64,000 nucleotides of DNA from Rhynchopus sp. YZ270_cl-10 (taxonomy: Eukaryota; Euglenozoa; Diplonemea; Diplonemida; Diplonemidae), in assembly GCA_964035575.1 (NCBI GenBank), contig OZ037902.1, positions 992,001-1,056,000 of the forward strand, written 5' to 3'. Shown here piece after piece: positions 1 to 11,232 of the stretch. A model generated the notes under the pieces. The model searched no databases. It had not been told where the DNA came from and saw only the letters and a program-made list of their open reading frames with translations. Every line of letters begins with the position of its first letter. The stretch's first letter is position 1. The position numbers and the translations under genes are program-made.

Positions 1-1900
1 CTGCGTGGGAGTGTGGCAGAACGAGCGTGTGGAGATCATTGCGAACGACCAGGGGAACCGCACGACCCCGTCCTACGTGGCCTTCACGGACAGCGAGCGT
101 CTGATCGGAGATGCGGCGAAGAACCAGGTGGCGATGAACCCGACGAACACTGTGTTTGACGCAAAGCGTCTGATTGGGCGCCAGCTGACGGACGCGTCTG
201 TGCAGAGCGACATGAAGCACTGGCCCTTCAAGGTTGTGGCGAAGGCGGACGGGAAGCCGCTGATTGAGGTGAACTACATGGGGGAGAAGAAGACCTTCAT
301 GCCCGAGGAGGTGTCGGCGATGATCCTTGTGAAGATGAAGGAGACGGCGGAGGCCTTCCTTGGGAAGGAGGTGAAGAAGAGCGTTGTGACTGTGCCTGCG
401 TACTTCAACGACTCGCAGCGCCAGGCCACCAAGGACGCAGGAACGATCTCCGGGATGGAGATCCTGCGTATCGTCAACGAGCCGACTGCGGCTGCCATTG
501 CCTACGGACTCGACAAGGCGGATGAGGCGGAGAAGAACATCCTTATCTTCGACCTGGGTGGTGGCACCTTCGACGTGACGCTGCTGACCATTGACGGGGG
601 CATCTTCGAGGTGAAGGCAACTGCCGGAGACACCCACTTGGGAGGCGAGGACTTCGACAACCGCATGGTGAACCACTTTGTGGAGGAGTTCAAGCGCAAG
701 CACAAGAAGGACCTGACGACGAACCAGCGTGCGCTGCGCCGTCTGCGCACTGCCTGTGAGCGTGCCAAGCGTGCCCTGTCGTCGGCGGCACAGACCAGCA
801 TTGAGATTGACTCGCTGTTTGAGGGTATCGACTTCTACACGTCGCTGGGACGTGCGCGTTTCGAGGAGATGTGTGCGGACCTGTTCCGCTCGTGCCTGCG
901 CCCTGTGGAGCAGGTGCTGTCGGACGCGAAGATGGACAAGCGCTCGATCCACGAGGTTGTGCTGGTCGGAGGATCGACCCGTATCCCGAAGATCCAGAAC
1001 ATGGTGTCTGACTTCTTTGGCGGAAAGGAACTGAACAAGTCGATCAACCCCGACGAGGCTGTTGCCTTTGGCGCTGCGGTGCAGGCCTTTGTGCTGACGG
1101 GAGGGAAGAGCAAGCAGACGGAGCGGGTCCTGCTTATCGACGTGGCGCCGCTGACTGTGGGCATCGAGACTGCTGGCGGTGTGATGACACCGCTGATCAA
1201 GAGGAACACAACGATCCCGACGAAGAAGAGCCAGGTCTTCTCGACCTACGCCGACAACCAGCCCGGTGTGCACATCCAGGTCTTTGAGGGTGAGCGTGCG
1301 ATGACGAAGGACTGCCACCAGCTGGGGACCTTTGACCTGTCCGGGATCCCGCTAGCCCCGCGTGGTGTGCCCCAGATTGAGGTGACCTTTGACGTTGACA
1401 CGAACGGGATCATGAACGTCGGTGCTGAGGACAAGACAAGCGGGAAGACGGCGAACGTGACGATCACAAACGACAAGGGCCGTCTGTCGCAGGCGGAGAT
1501 TGACGCAATGTGCAAGGACGCAGAGAAGTACGCTGAGTCCGACAAGCTTGCGAAGGAGCGTGTGGAGTCGAAGAACGCGCTCGAGAACTACGCCTACTCG
1601 ATGAAGAACACCATGAACGAGGAGAAGACGGCCGCCCTTGTCCCCGAGGACGACAAGAAGAAGGTTCAGGATGCGTGCCAGGAGGCCATCCAGTGGCTCG
1701 ACGGTGCCCAGGAAGCATCGAAGGACGAGTACGACTCGCGCATGAAGGAGCTTGAGGCCATCTGCTCCCCCATCGTGACGAAGATGTACGAGCAGCAGGG
1801 CGGTGCCCCAGGAGCAGGAGCAGGAGCAGGCGCAGGCGCAGGCGGCGCAGCATCCGGTGCCGCACCCGGAGCTGGACCCCAGGTTGAGGAGGTCGACTAA
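1..1900 (+). CDS. HSP70: Cytosolic HSP70 chaperone, 5'-truncated by window edge
   Basis: ATP-dependent cytosolic chaperone that binds exposed hydrophobic peptides with J-domain and exchange-factor partners. The reading frame enters at base 2 and ends with TAA at 1898-1900. Compared with the full copy at 2920 it lacks only residues 1-16, lost to the window edge. Visible signatures are the phosphate-binding [14 protein letters not shown] and [11 protein letters not shown] motifs, a Gly/Ala-rich tail and the C-terminal EEVD that binds TPR co-chaperones and marks the cytosolic form. The protein is identical to the next copy over all shared residues, and the family resemblance is strongest to kinetoplastid HSP70. 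No intron is seen. Codon choice is strongly GC-ending, as expected for a highly expressed gene. Confidence 0.97.
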   Translation, partial: CVGVWQNERVEIIANDQGNRTTPSYVAFTDSERLIGDAAKNQVAMNPTNTVFDAKRLIGRQLTDASVQSDMKHWPFKVVAKADGKPLIEVNYMGEKKTFMPEEVSAMILVKMKETAEAFLGKEVKKSVVTVPAYFNDSQRQATKDAGTISGMEILRIVNEPTAAAIAYGLDKADEAEKNILIFDLGGGTFDVTLLTIDGGIFEVKATAGDTHLGGEDFDNRMVNHFVEEFKRKHKKDLTTNQRALRRLRTACERAKRALSSAAQTSIEIDSLFEGIDFYTSLGRARFEEMCADLFRSCLRPVEQVLSDAKMDKRSIHEVVLVGGSTRIPKIQNMVSDFFGGKELNKSINPDEAVAFGAAVQAFVLTGGKSKQTERVLLIDVAPLTVGIETAGGVMTPLIKRNTTIPTKKSQVFSTYADNQPGVHIQVFEGERAMTKDCHQLGTFDLSGIPLAPRGVPQIEVTFDVDTNGIMNVGAEDKTSGKTANVTITNDKGRLSQAEIDAMCKDAEKYAESDKLAKERVESKNALENYAYSMKNTMNEEKTAALVPEDDKKKVQDACQEAIQWLDGAQEASKDEYDSRMKELEAICSPIVTKMYEQQGGAPGAGAGAGAGAGGAASGAAPGAGPQVEEVD

Positions 1901-2919
1901 GAGAGCTACACTTGAGTGTGCCCTTTTTCTGTTGAACAGTTTTTTTTAGTATTGTTTTTCAGTTAGTTTTACATGTTAGTGCTGTGTTTTTCTTTTCGGC
2001 AGCGGGTCATCTAGCAATCCTGTCATTAGATAAACTGACGCACCATCCCTGGAAGGATGTGAAGTTGGGAGGTCTTTATTTTGTGTCCAAACATTTTTCT
2101 TTTTCAACACTGGTACACTGCCACGGACGAGCGGGCTGTTGTATTTCAAGACAAGTTTTTGTTTTGTGTTGTTTTTATTGTTTTTGTTTTTTGTTTTTGT
2201 TTTATGTCGTTAGAAATTCTTCGACTGCGGAATGGTTTCCATTTTTATCTTCTTTTTTTTCTTCCCCCCCTAGCTTTAAATGCTCTATTCAAACGCCGCT
2301 TTGTTTAGACTCTTGTCCAACTGCAGCACACTCCCTTCTTATCAAGGGAACTTCAGTTTGCGACAGAAGATGCTTTCTGTTCTCCTTGAACTGAAAGTAT
2401 CTGAAATTAGTTTCAACTCTTTTCTTTTCTTCCAGTCCTAGTGCCTGCGTTCGTAGAGACGTTGCGCACTTCAAAAATGTCACTTTCCGCTTCAAAATAT
2501 TGGAGGTTTTGCTTTTTTTGCTTTTTCTCTTTTTTTGCGATGAAAAGCAGGTGCCAAAAGAACCACACCTGATCATCTCTTCTTCTCGTCCTTGTATAAA
2601 TATTTGTTTTTTTTTTAAACCGTCAAGTGTAACCACCTCTTTGCTGCTCCGCACCTGGCTTTTTTGCGGCGTGCATATGTGTAGGTGTTTTCCACTTTTC
2701 CCACTTTCTTTTTCATGTGTAACCATGTTTGAACAAAAATCAACACCAACAACGCGAACACCCCACCCATCCCCCCCTAATTAACTTTGTATACCACAGC
2801 ACTTTGCTCCCCCCCCGAATCACACGTCACCACACACAAACACACACCAAACAGATATATTTTTGCATTTAGTTTCAGTAAACACACAAAACAAAACCCG
2901 CAAAGACCACACTACAACA
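1901..2919. other. HSP70 intergenic spacer
   Basis: This 1,019-bp T-rich spacer lies between the two HSP70 genes. It holds a degenerate copy of dispersed element B (about 2112-2162) and one of element C (about 2440-2486), both repeated exactly in the second spacer. Identity with the second spacer stops at 2801, next to an AG in the string TATACCACAG. This is a plausible trans-splice acceptor for the downstream HSP70 mRNA; a second candidate AG is near 2879. No protein-coding signal is seen. Confidence 0.7.
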
Positions 2920-4866
2920 ATGTCCTACGACGGCGCAATCGGTATCGACCTGGGAACGACCTACTCCTGCGTGGGAGTGTGGCAGAACGAGCGTGTGGAG
3001 ATCATTGCGAACGACCAGGGGAACCGCACGACCCCGTCCTACGTGGCCTTCACGGACAGCGAGCGTCTGATCGGAGATGCGGCGAAGAACCAGGTGGCGA
3101 TGAACCCGACGAACACTGTGTTTGACGCAAAGCGTCTGATTGGGCGCCAGCTGACGGACGCGTCTGTGCAGAGCGACATGAAGCACTGGCCCTTCAAGGT
3201 TGTGGCGAAGGCGGACGGGAAGCCGCTGATTGAGGTGAACTACATGGGGGAGAAGAAGACCTTCATGCCCGAGGAGGTGTCGGCGATGATCCTTGTGAAG
3301 ATGAAGGAGACGGCGGAGGCCTTCCTTGGGAAGGAGGTGAAGAAGAGCGTTGTGACTGTGCCTGCGTACTTCAACGACTCGCAGCGCCAGGCCACCAAGG
3401 ACGCAGGAACGATCTCCGGGATGGAGATCCTGCGTATCGTCAACGAGCCGACTGCGGCTGCCATTGCCTACGGACTCGACAAGGCGGATGAGGCGGAGAA
3501 GAACATCCTTATCTTCGACCTGGGTGGTGGCACCTTCGACGTGACGCTGCTGACCATTGACGGGGGCATCTTCGAGGTGAAGGCAACTGCCGGAGACACC
3601 CACTTGGGAGGCGAGGACTTCGACAACCGCATGGTGAACCACTTTGTGGAGGAGTTCAAGCGCAAGCACAAGAAGGACCTGACGACGAACCAGCGTGCGC
3701 TGCGCCGTCTGCGCACTGCCTGTGAGCGTGCCAAGCGTGCCCTGTCGTCGGCGGCACAGACCAGCATTGAGATTGACTCGCTGTTTGAGGGTATCGACTT
3801 CTACACGTCGCTGGGACGTGCGCGTTTCGAGGAGATGTGTGCGGACCTGTTCCGCTCGTGCCTGCGCCCTGTGGAGCAGGTGCTGTCGGACGCGAAGATG
3901 GACAAGCGCTCGATCCACGAGGTTGTGCTGGTCGGAGGATCGACCCGTATCCCGAAGATCCAGAACATGGTGTCTGACTTCTTTGGCGGAAAGGAACTGA
4001 ACAAGTCGATCAACCCCGACGAGGCTGTTGCCTTTGGCGCTGCGGTGCAGGCCTTTGTGCTGACGGGAGGGAAGAGCAAGCAGACGGAGCGGGTCCTGCT
4101 TATCGACGTGGCGCCGCTGACTGTGGGCATCGAGACTGCTGGCGGTGTGATGACACCGCTGATCAAGAGGAACACAACGATCCCGACGAAGAAGAGCCAG
4201 GTCTTCTCGACCTACGCCGACAACCAGCCCGGTGTGCACATCCAGGTCTTTGAGGGTGAGCGTGCGATGACGAAGGACTGCCACCAGCTGGGGACCTTTG
4301 ACCTGTCCGGGATCCCGCTAGCCCCGCGTGGTGTGCCCCAGATTGAGGTGACCTTTGACGTTGACACGAACGGGATCATGAACGTCGGTGCTGAGGACAA
4401 GACAAGCGGGAAGACGGCGAACGTGACGATCACAAACGACAAGGGCCGTCTGTCGCAGGCGGAGATTGACGCAATGTGCAAGGACGCAGAGAAGTACGCT
4501 GAGTCCGACAAGCTTGCGAAGGAGCGTGTGGAGTCGAAGAACGCGCTCGAGAACTACGCCTACTCGATGAAGAACACCATGAACGAGGAGAAGACGGCCG
4601 CCCTTGTCCCCGAGGACGACAAGAAGAAGGTTCAGGATGCGTGCCAGGAGGCCATCCAGTGGCTCGACGGTGCCCAGGAAGCATCGAAGGACGAGTACGA
4701 CTCGCGCATGAAGGAGCTTGAGGCCATCTGCTCCCCCATCGTGACGAAGATGTACGAGCAGCAGGGCGGTGCCCCAGGAGCAGGAGCAGGAGCAGGCGCA
4801 GGCGCAGGCGGCGCAGCATCCGGTGCCGCACCCGGAGCTGGACCCCAGGTTGAGGAGGTCGACTAA
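2920..4866 (+). CDS. HSP70: Cytosolic HSP70 chaperone, complete copy
   Basis: Complete 648-residue HSP70. The ATG at 2920 is chosen because it begins [16 protein letters not shown], the canonical N-terminal phosphate-1 loop; an in-frame ATG at 2863 would add 19 residues atypical of the family. The nucleotide-binding domain spans about residues 1-385, the substrate-binding domain about 395-550, then the helical lid, a short Gly/Ala repeat near the end and terminal EEVD. Upstream are an adenine-rich leader and two candidate trans-splice acceptors (about 2799 and 2879). There is no intron. It is the last HSP70 of the array here; the next gene on the same strand is a V-ATPase subunit c. Confidence 0.98.
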   Translation: MSYDGAIGIDLGTTYSCVGVWQNERVEIIANDQGNRTTPSYVAFTDSERLIGDAAKNQVAMNPTNTVFDAKRLIGRQLTDASVQSDMKHWPFKVVAKADGKPLIEVNYMGEKKTFMPEEVSAMILVKMKETAEAFLGKEVKKSVVTVPAYFNDSQRQATKDAGTISGMEILRIVNEPTAAAIAYGLDKADEAEKNILIFDLGGGTFDVTLLTIDGGIFEVKATAGDTHLGGEDFDNRMVNHFVEEFKRKHKKDLTTNQRALRRLRTACERAKRALSSAAQTSIEIDSLFEGIDFYTSLGRARFEEMCADLFRSCLRPVEQVLSDAKMDKRSIHEVVLVGGSTRIPKIQNMVSDFFGGKELNKSINPDEAVAFGAAVQAFVLTGGKSKQTERVLLIDVAPLTVGIETAGGVMTPLIKRNTTIPTKKSQVFSTYADNQPGVHIQVFEGERAMTKDCHQLGTFDLSGIPLAPRGVPQIEVTFDVDTNGIMNVGAEDKTSGKTANVTITNDKGRLSQAEIDAMCKDAEKYAESDKLAKERVESKNALENYAYSMKNTMNEEKTAALVPEDDKKKVQDACQEAIQWLDGAQEASKDEYDSRMKELEAICSPIVTKMYEQQGGAPGAGAGAGAGAGGAASGAAPGAGPQVEEVD

Positions 4867-5843
4867 GAGAGCTACACTTGAGTGTGCCCTTTTTCTGTTG
4901 AACAGTTTTTTTTAGTATTGTTTTTCAGTTAGTTTTACATGTTAGTGCTGTGTTTTTCTTTTCGGCAGCGGGTCATCTAGCAATCCTGTCATTAGATAAA
5001 CTGACGCACCATCCCTGGAAGGATGTGAAGTTGGGAGGTCTTTATTTTGTGTCCAAACATTTTTCTTTTTCAACACTGGTACACTGCCACGGACGAGCGG
5101 GCTGTTGTATTTCAAGACAAGTTTTTGTTTTGTGTTGTTTTTATTGTTTTTGTTTTTTGTTTTTGTTTTATGTCGTTAGAAATTCTTCGACTGCGGAATG
5201 GTTTCCATTTTTATCTTCTTTTTTTTCTTCCCCCCCTAGCTTTAAATGCTCTATTCAAACGCCGCTTTGTTTAGACTCTTGTCCAACTGCAGCACACTCC
5301 CTTCTTATCAAGGGAACTTCAGTTTGCGACAGAAGATGCTTTCTGTTCTCCTTGAACTGAAAGTATCTGAAATTAGTTTCAACTCTTTTCTTTTCTTCCA
5401 GTCCTAGTGCCTGCGTTCGTAGAGACGTTGCGCACTTCAAAAATGTCACTTTCCGCTTCAAAATATTGGAGGTTTTGCTTTTTTTGCTTTTTCTCTTTTT
5501 TTGCGATGAAAAGCAGGTGCCAAAAGAACCACACCTGATCATCTCTTCTTCTCGTCCTTGTATAAATATTTGTTTTTTTTTTAAACCGTCAAGTGTAACC
5601 ACCTCTTTGCTGCTCCGCACCTGGCTTTTTTGCGGCGTGCATATGTGTAGGTGTTTTCCACTTTTCCCACTTTCTTTTTCATGTGTAACCATGTTTGAAC
5701 AAAAATCAACACCAACAACGCGAACACCCCACCCATCCCCCCCTAATTAACTTTGTATACCACAGCAATTGGCTTCCCGTGATTGTCGAGATTTACACCA
5801 CACACCCTACAGTTCTTCGTACCCAAAACCACACAAATCAACA

Positions 5844-6600
5844 ATGCCGGCACCATGCACTGGAACCGCTTACTTCTTCGGGGCGATGGGAGCTGCCTCG
5901 GCGTTGGTGTTCGCTAACCTTGGAGCCGCATACGGAACGGCAAAGGCGGTATGTGGATGAGTGTTTTTGTTTCTGTCTTGTCTAATCTTTTTTCATTTCT
6001 CACAGGGAGTCGGTGTTGCGCACCTGTCGCTTGTGGACAGCACAAAGATCATGCGTGGTATCGTGCCCGTTGTCATGGCTGGTATGTTGTAGTTCTCCCG
6101 TTTATTGAGATGCACTCCACACAAGAAGGACCCTCAGGGTCGTCTGCTGTGAGTTGAGCACTTCTCAGACTCGGAATAGCCATGCTTGCATTTCAAACAC
6201 CACACCCCACACAAAAAGGTATCCTGGGTATCTACGGGCTGATTGTTGCCGTGATCATCACCTCGAACGTGACCGACACCTACGCTGAGGGTGCTGGATA
6301 CATGCACTTCGGAGCCGGTATGTTGTTGCACCCCACCTCACCTGTCCTCACCCTCCCACCCACCCCACCTTGACACCATCTGACTCAGGACTCGCGGCTG
6401 GTCTGTCCTCCCTTGCGGCAGGACTTGCCATCGGAATTGTGGGAGACACATCTGTGCGCGCATACGGAAAGCAGAAGGCTGTGTTCGTGGCGATGATTCT
6501 TATGCTTATCTTCGCTGAGGCGCTTGGACTTTACGGAATGATCATTTCCCTGCTGATGAACAGCAAGGCGACCTCCATCACCGCATGCACTGCCGTGTAA
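5844..6600 (+). CDS. VMA3: V-ATPase proteolipid subunit c, copy 1 (4 exons)
   Basis: Membrane ring subunit of the vacuolar H+-ATPase, which carries protons across endomembranes. Exons are 5844-5948, 6006-6081, 6219-6317 and 6389-6600. All three introns (57, 137 and 71 nt) start with GTATGT and end with AG, and the splice gives 163 residues. Four transmembrane helices are visible. The proton-carrying glutamate lies in [11 protein letters not shown] of helix 4 at residue 137, the same number as in yeast Vma3. Intron 2 ends with an unusual purine-rich context before its AG. Copies 2 and 4 are almost identical; copy 3 is divergent. The start ATG follows an A/C-rich leader. Confidence 0.95.
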
Positions 6601-7181
6601 GTTCATTATAAAAAGCTTTGTTTTTTTTTTTCTTTTTCGTGTGAACGTCGGGCAGAGCCCTCTCTAGGTATTTATGAGAGCATGCTCCCTGCGAACTTGC
6701 TTTTGTTTCTTGAGTGTTCCCCCCCCCTATGTTTGTGTTGGCACTGCGCTCCTCGTCATGTTTCATAAATGTTTGAGAGAGTCAGTGTGAGTGTGTGAAG
6801 GCTTCGTATTGCTCAAGTGTGCCTTGTGAGCCACGTCGTTTTAGTCTAAAAAAAGGTTGTTTTCCAGATGTTATTTATTTGCACTTTCAACGTCTCTTTC
6901 GTTGGCTTCTTTACGTGAGAAGATATCCCTACCCCCACCGTTCTGGAGGGGTGCAATGCTTATGGACCTGCATAAAACCTCCCTCGTGGTGACGCTGTGC
7001 ATGACAATGAAGTGCTCTCTGGTGTTTGATGACCTGCGGAGAAGTGTCTTGTGTACACCAATGAACGATGTGGCGTTTGCACTTTCAACTTATTTTTTTT
7101 TGTCTGTTTATCGCAACTTACACGTGTCACAGAAACCTTCGCACAGAATACACTCTTCACAACCAACACACTCCATCAACA
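6601..7181. other. Spacer between V-ATPase c copies 1 and 2
   Basis: This 580-bp non-coding spacer has a T-run shortly after the stop codon and no convincing open frame. The last 45 bases, with an ACCAACACACTCCATCAACA leader string, match the leader of copy 4 better than that of copy 1. Confidence 0.6.
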
Positions 7182-7936
7182 ATGCCGGCACCATGCACTG
7201 GAACCGCGTACTTCTTCGGGGCGATGGGAGCTGCCTCGGCGTTGGTGTTCGCTAACCTCGGAGCCGCATACGGAACGGCAAAGGCGGTATGTGGATGAGT
7301 GTTTGTGTTTCTGTCTTGTCTAATCTTTTTTCATTTCTCACAGGGTGTCGGTGTTGCGCACCTGTCGCTTGTGGACAGCACAAAGATCATGCGTGGTATC
7401 GTGCCCGTTGTCATGGCTGGTATGTTGTAGTTCTCCCGTTCATTGAGATGCACTCCACAAGGAGGACCCTCAGGGTCGTCTGCTGTGAGTTGAGCACTTC
7501 TCAGACTCGGAATAGCCATGCTTGCATTTCAAACACCACACCCCACACAAAAAGGTATCCTGGGTATCTACGGGCTGATTGTTGCCGTGATCATCACCTC
7601 GAACGTGACCGACACCTACGCTGAGGGTGCTGGATACATGCACTTCGGAGCCGGTATGTTGTTGCACCCCACCTCACCTGACCCTCCCACCCACCCACCC
7701 CACCTTGACACCCATCTGACTCAGGACTCGCGGCTGGTCTGTCCTCCCTTGCGGCAGGACTTGCCATCGGAATTGTGGGAGACACATCTGTGCGCGCATA
7801 CGGAAAGCAGAAGGCTGTGTTCGTGGCGATGATTCTTATGCTTATCTTCGCTGAGGCGCTTGGACTTTACGGAATGATCATTTCCCTGCTGATGAACAGC
7901 AAGGCGACCTCCATCACCGCATGCACTGCCGTGTAA
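7182..7936 (+). CDS. VMA3: V-ATPase proteolipid subunit c, copy 2 (4 exons)
   Basis: Second near-identical gene for the proton-translocating ring subunit. Exons are 7182-7286, 7344-7419, 7555-7653 and 7725-7936, encoding the same 163-residue protein as copy 1 with the conserved helix-4 glutamate. Introns are 57, 135 and 71 nt and closely match copy 1, with a few small indels such as a shortened CCCACC repeat region in intron 3. The very high identity of introns as well as exons indicates recent duplication or conversion. It lies 581 bp after copy 1 and about 2.4 kb before the divergent copy 3. Confidence 0.95.
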
Positions 7937-10332
7937 GTTTTTTTCCAATAAACTAAACTGAGAGCAGGACACGTTCCTCCTGCTTCTCTTCGTGTGAGTG
8001 TTTCACTGACCCTCTTTTTTCTTTTTGCGTCAGAAGACACAGTAGCAGTTCCTATTCGTTTCGTCGTCGTCGACTCCCGTCCTGATAACTAAATTCGCCT
8101 TTTTTTTAGCGGAGGTCTTTCCACCCTTCCCAAAAAACACCTCACCCACCCGCGCTGCTTTTGATTCACCATTTTCGGGCAGTGATCAAGTACGATGGGG
8201 GATGTTTTCTTTGTGAACGAAAAAGAGAAAAAAAGATAAAAGACAACAAAAAAAAAGTGGAGAGCATTCCCAGATGCCTGCCCAGTTTTTCAAAAAAAAA
8301 GCACAAAAAAATTCCCCAAAAAAAAGACAAAAATAATCAAAGTTGAAACCATATAAGATGGCCACGTCTCTCTGTGGGACGATTTGTTTTTATGCGTGTT
8401 CCATGCTGTACACGTATCTGAGCTATCTTCCTTTTTCTTTATTTATGCGGAAAGAGAAAAAAACCAAACTTAGTCGTGATCACTCATTGCACGATTATAT
8501 ATGGGGGGATGTGTGGAAAATAAAACCACGTTTTTTTTAAAAATAGAAAAACGACGTCTTTGTTTTCCTTCATCTTTCAAACTTTCCCTTTTTTTTTTTC
8601 TTTTTTGAATCCACTTCACTTTTTGTTTCGCTCAAGGCATGAAAAAACCTCTTTTTTTTTTTTGTGTCATTCCGTGAAGTCCAACTTTTTTTTCAAAAAT
8701 TTCCCTTTTTTTGGTGATAAAAGTGTGAACCGCCTGGCACTGACTGTATACGGAGCGTTTTGAGCAGTACTCAGAGATTTCCCCCATTTTGTTGGTGAGG
8801 GGACGGGGGTGGTATTTTTTTCTTCTTCTTTGTATATCCAGAGGGAAATCAGGGAAATAGCTTTGGTTTTTTTTTCTCTCCAAAAATCAGGAATTATTTC
8901 CCCGATCCAGAGACAGCGCCACAGAAGAATTGTTCTTCCGTTGATTACCTTTTTAAAAATATGCTTGAATTTTACAGAATCTAAGAGACAACTGGGGGAG
9001 AGAACCAAGAAATTTCTTTGTGAAGAACACTCTAGGGGTGGCTACACTAATACAACCAAGTTTTCAAATTTCGTAACCTTTTTTCGAAAAGGTCACATTG
9101 AGTACAAGAACTCACCTCACCTTGGGTGATTTTTATTTATCGATACAACCCAAAAAAAACAAGAAGATAAATCTCAATGTGATACACCCCTTTTGAGTTT
9201 TTTTTTCTTAAAGAGGTCTGCTTGCAGAACCCTTTTTTTATCTCAAGCTTTTTTAAAAAGTAATCATCAAACCTTTCGAGTCTGTGAGCCCTGGTATCCC
9301 TGTCATGTCGTCCCCCCCCATTTCCTTTGGTTTACCCAATTAAAGTGTGTCCTGTTGCTTCGTTATGTTGTTTTTTTTTTTTTGTGTTTTTTCCCCCTTT
9401 TTTTAACTCACTCCCCCCCACCTAAATGATCAAAGATCTACGAATCCCCTTTTCAAAAAAAAAAAAAAGACTGTTGTTGGAAATTTCTGGCTTTTCGATT
9501 CCGTGCGGGTTTGAGCGACAAAAAAATAGCAATGTTTATGGCCTTGGTCAGTTGTCGGTTTCAAGTCGTTGGTAGAACAGCCAACTTCGTCATGCTGGAA
9601 GGCTGCTCGGGTGGGCTTGCTGGTTTCTTTTCCGCCGGTCTGCTTTTGCTTCGTTTGCTGCGACTTTCGTTTTGTGGGTGGTACCTCCCTGAGCAGAAGT
9701 GATGCCAGAAGGCTTCGCATCACGTTTAAATACCCGTTTGCAGAAGGTACAAACAGGCAGCTCCTGTTCGGCATACATCTGCTGGTGTTGACGCACATCG
9801 CGTACCCCTCTTTGAGTGGGGCAGCCTTCGTCATCATCGCAAGGCCGTTCTTTGTCGCGCCGGGGAGGTTCATGAACCTTCGTATTAAGCTTCACCACCC
9901 TGTTCCTGCACCACCTGCAGAGTTTGTTTGCGCCCAGCTTTCATCACACGGCCTTTAATGTCCCAACCCGTCACCTTCCCCAACTCCTGAAGAAACAGAT
10001 TCTGGTTCTAGTCATTAGGGGTTTGTTGGCGGCCTGTGAGACTTGCTCCTTCTTGGAAAAGTCGTTTTCCTCTTTTCTTTTGATTCTCCACTGCCTGATC
10101 CATGATCCCATTGGTTGTGGTCAAGGGTTCACCTACCGACCCGTTGCATCATGAAGTGTCTTTGCATCTTCGTGTGTGCCTCTGAGGCAGGTGCCCAGAG
10201 GCGCCCTAAAATGCTGTTTTTGAACAGATCATAAATCACTTTTTTTGTTGGACTGTATTGTATCTCTCCTATTTGAACACTACTGAACAACCTCTAGAAG
10301 AAAAAAAAAACACAAAAAAACACACACAAAAA
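7937..10332. other. AT-rich spacer between V-ATPase c copies 2 and 3
   Basis: This 2.4-kb region is dominated by long A and T runs. Around 9026-9070 it holds a copy of a small dispersed repeat (TACACTAATACAACCAAG core) seen again at about 25112-25168. From about 9495 to 10160 the composition becomes more even and resembles decayed coding sequence on the minus strand, listed separately. The rest shows no gene. Confidence 0.55.
9495..10160 (-). pseudogene. Unrecognised coding-like remnant, minus strand
   Basis: This stretch is richer in G and C than its surroundings and has open frames on the minus strand. One (about 9590-9898) contains CTFCKRVFKRD followed by a His-containing stretch and a Lys/Arg-rich tail, loosely like a CxxC zinc finger. 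A second open frame overlaps it, and no single frame covers the region. I do not recognise the family. It could be a decayed gene, an old DNA-transposon fragment, or chance. Confidence 0.25.
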
Positions 10333-11232
10333 ATGGCACCACTTTGCTCTGAAAGCGCGTACGTGATGGGTTCCATGGGAGCCGCATCGGCACTGATTTT
10401 CGCTAACCTTGGTTCCGCGTACGGAACTGCAAAGGCTGTATGTGTTTTTTTTTTCCTTCTTCGTGGTAAAGATTTGTGTGCATGAGAGGATTCATCTTGC
10501 ATTTTTTTCTTTTTTGTACTTTCAATATTTTTGTTTTGTTCACTGATTTATACCTTTTCTGTCTTCTCACAGGGTGCTGGTGTTGCTGGTCTCTCCCTTG
10601 TGGACAGCACAAAGATCATGCGTGGTATCGTGCCCGTTGTCATGGCTGGTATGTCGTCTCAGTTCCTGCCGTTCATTGATCATGCTTGCATTTCAAACAC
10701 CACACCCCACAGGTATCCTGGGTATCTACGGGCTGATTGTTGCCGTGATCATCAACAGCAACGTGTCAGGGAAGGGGTACAGCGAAGGTGCTGGCCACCT
10801 TCACTTTGGAGCAGGTATGTTGACCCTTCAGGAGAGTTGCCAGGCTTCTTTTTGTTAAGCAACGTTAGGGGGAAATGATGTCAGACCCGAGTGCACAACA
10901 ACCAAGAAGCTTACATTCTCGCGGGGAAGCAGAGAGTTCCTGGGGATGGGGACTTCTCGGGTCAGTGCCTGCGCCAGGCATTTTGCACTATCAACTTCAC
11001 TTTTTTCCCCACAGGACTTGCCGGAGGTCTGTCCTCCCTTGCAGCAGGTGTGGCAATTGGAATTGTGGGAGACAGCTCCGTGCGCGCATACGGAAAGCAG
11101 AAGAACGTATTCGTGGCGATGATTCTTATGCTTATCTTCGCTGAGGCGCTTGGACTTTACGGAATGATCATTGCGTTGTTGATGAACAGCAAAGCGACTG
11201 CTGTGCCAGCATGTGAGAACTACTACCCCTGA
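10333..11232 (+). CDS. VMA3: V-ATPase proteolipid subunit c, divergent copy 3 (4 exons)
   Basis: A 166-residue paralogue of the proton-ring subunit. Exons are 10333-10437, 10573-10648, 10713-10814 and 11015-11232, with the same intron positions and phases as copies 1, 2 and 4. The glutamate in [11 protein letters not shown] is present. The N-terminus ([16 protein letters not shown]), the loop after helix 2 ([19 protein letters not shown]) and the C-terminus (PACENYYP) differ from the others. Parts of exons 2-4 and the end of intron 2 are identical to them, suggesting gene conversion. Intron sizes are 135, 64 and 200 nt. Intron 3 ends with a family-C dispersed element whose T/C tail forms the polypyrimidine tract. 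Confidence 0.93.
10961..11014 (+). repeat. Dispersed element C inside intron 3 of V-ATPase c copy 3
   Basis: The string GTCAGTGCCTGCG, then TTTTGCACTATCAACTTCAC, then T/C and ACAG, matches other family-C copies near 31271, 53022, 53675 and 54490. Its last two bases are the splice acceptor used by the host intron, so the element supplies both the polypyrimidine tract and the AG. The other three V-ATPase c genes lack it at this position. Confidence 0.75.

Larger units (their letters stand above)
1..5767 (+). repeat. HSP70 tandem repeat, 2,966-bp unit
   Basis: Base n matches base n+2966 from the window start to 2801/5767, including the whole non-coding spacer, with no difference seen by eye. 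The unit is one HSP70 gene plus its 3' spacer. Identity ends within two bases of a TATACCACAG string. After that point one copy continues into an HSP70 leader and the other into the leader of a V-ATPase subunit c gene. The array probably continues to the left of the window. Identity in the spacer as well as the coding region implies recent duplication or continual gene conversion. Confidence 0.95.

Noticed and set aside
2875-4284. 469-codon minus-strand frame across HSP70
   Set aside because: Shadow of the HSP70 coding sequence: Arg/Leu/His-rich, no family resemblance.
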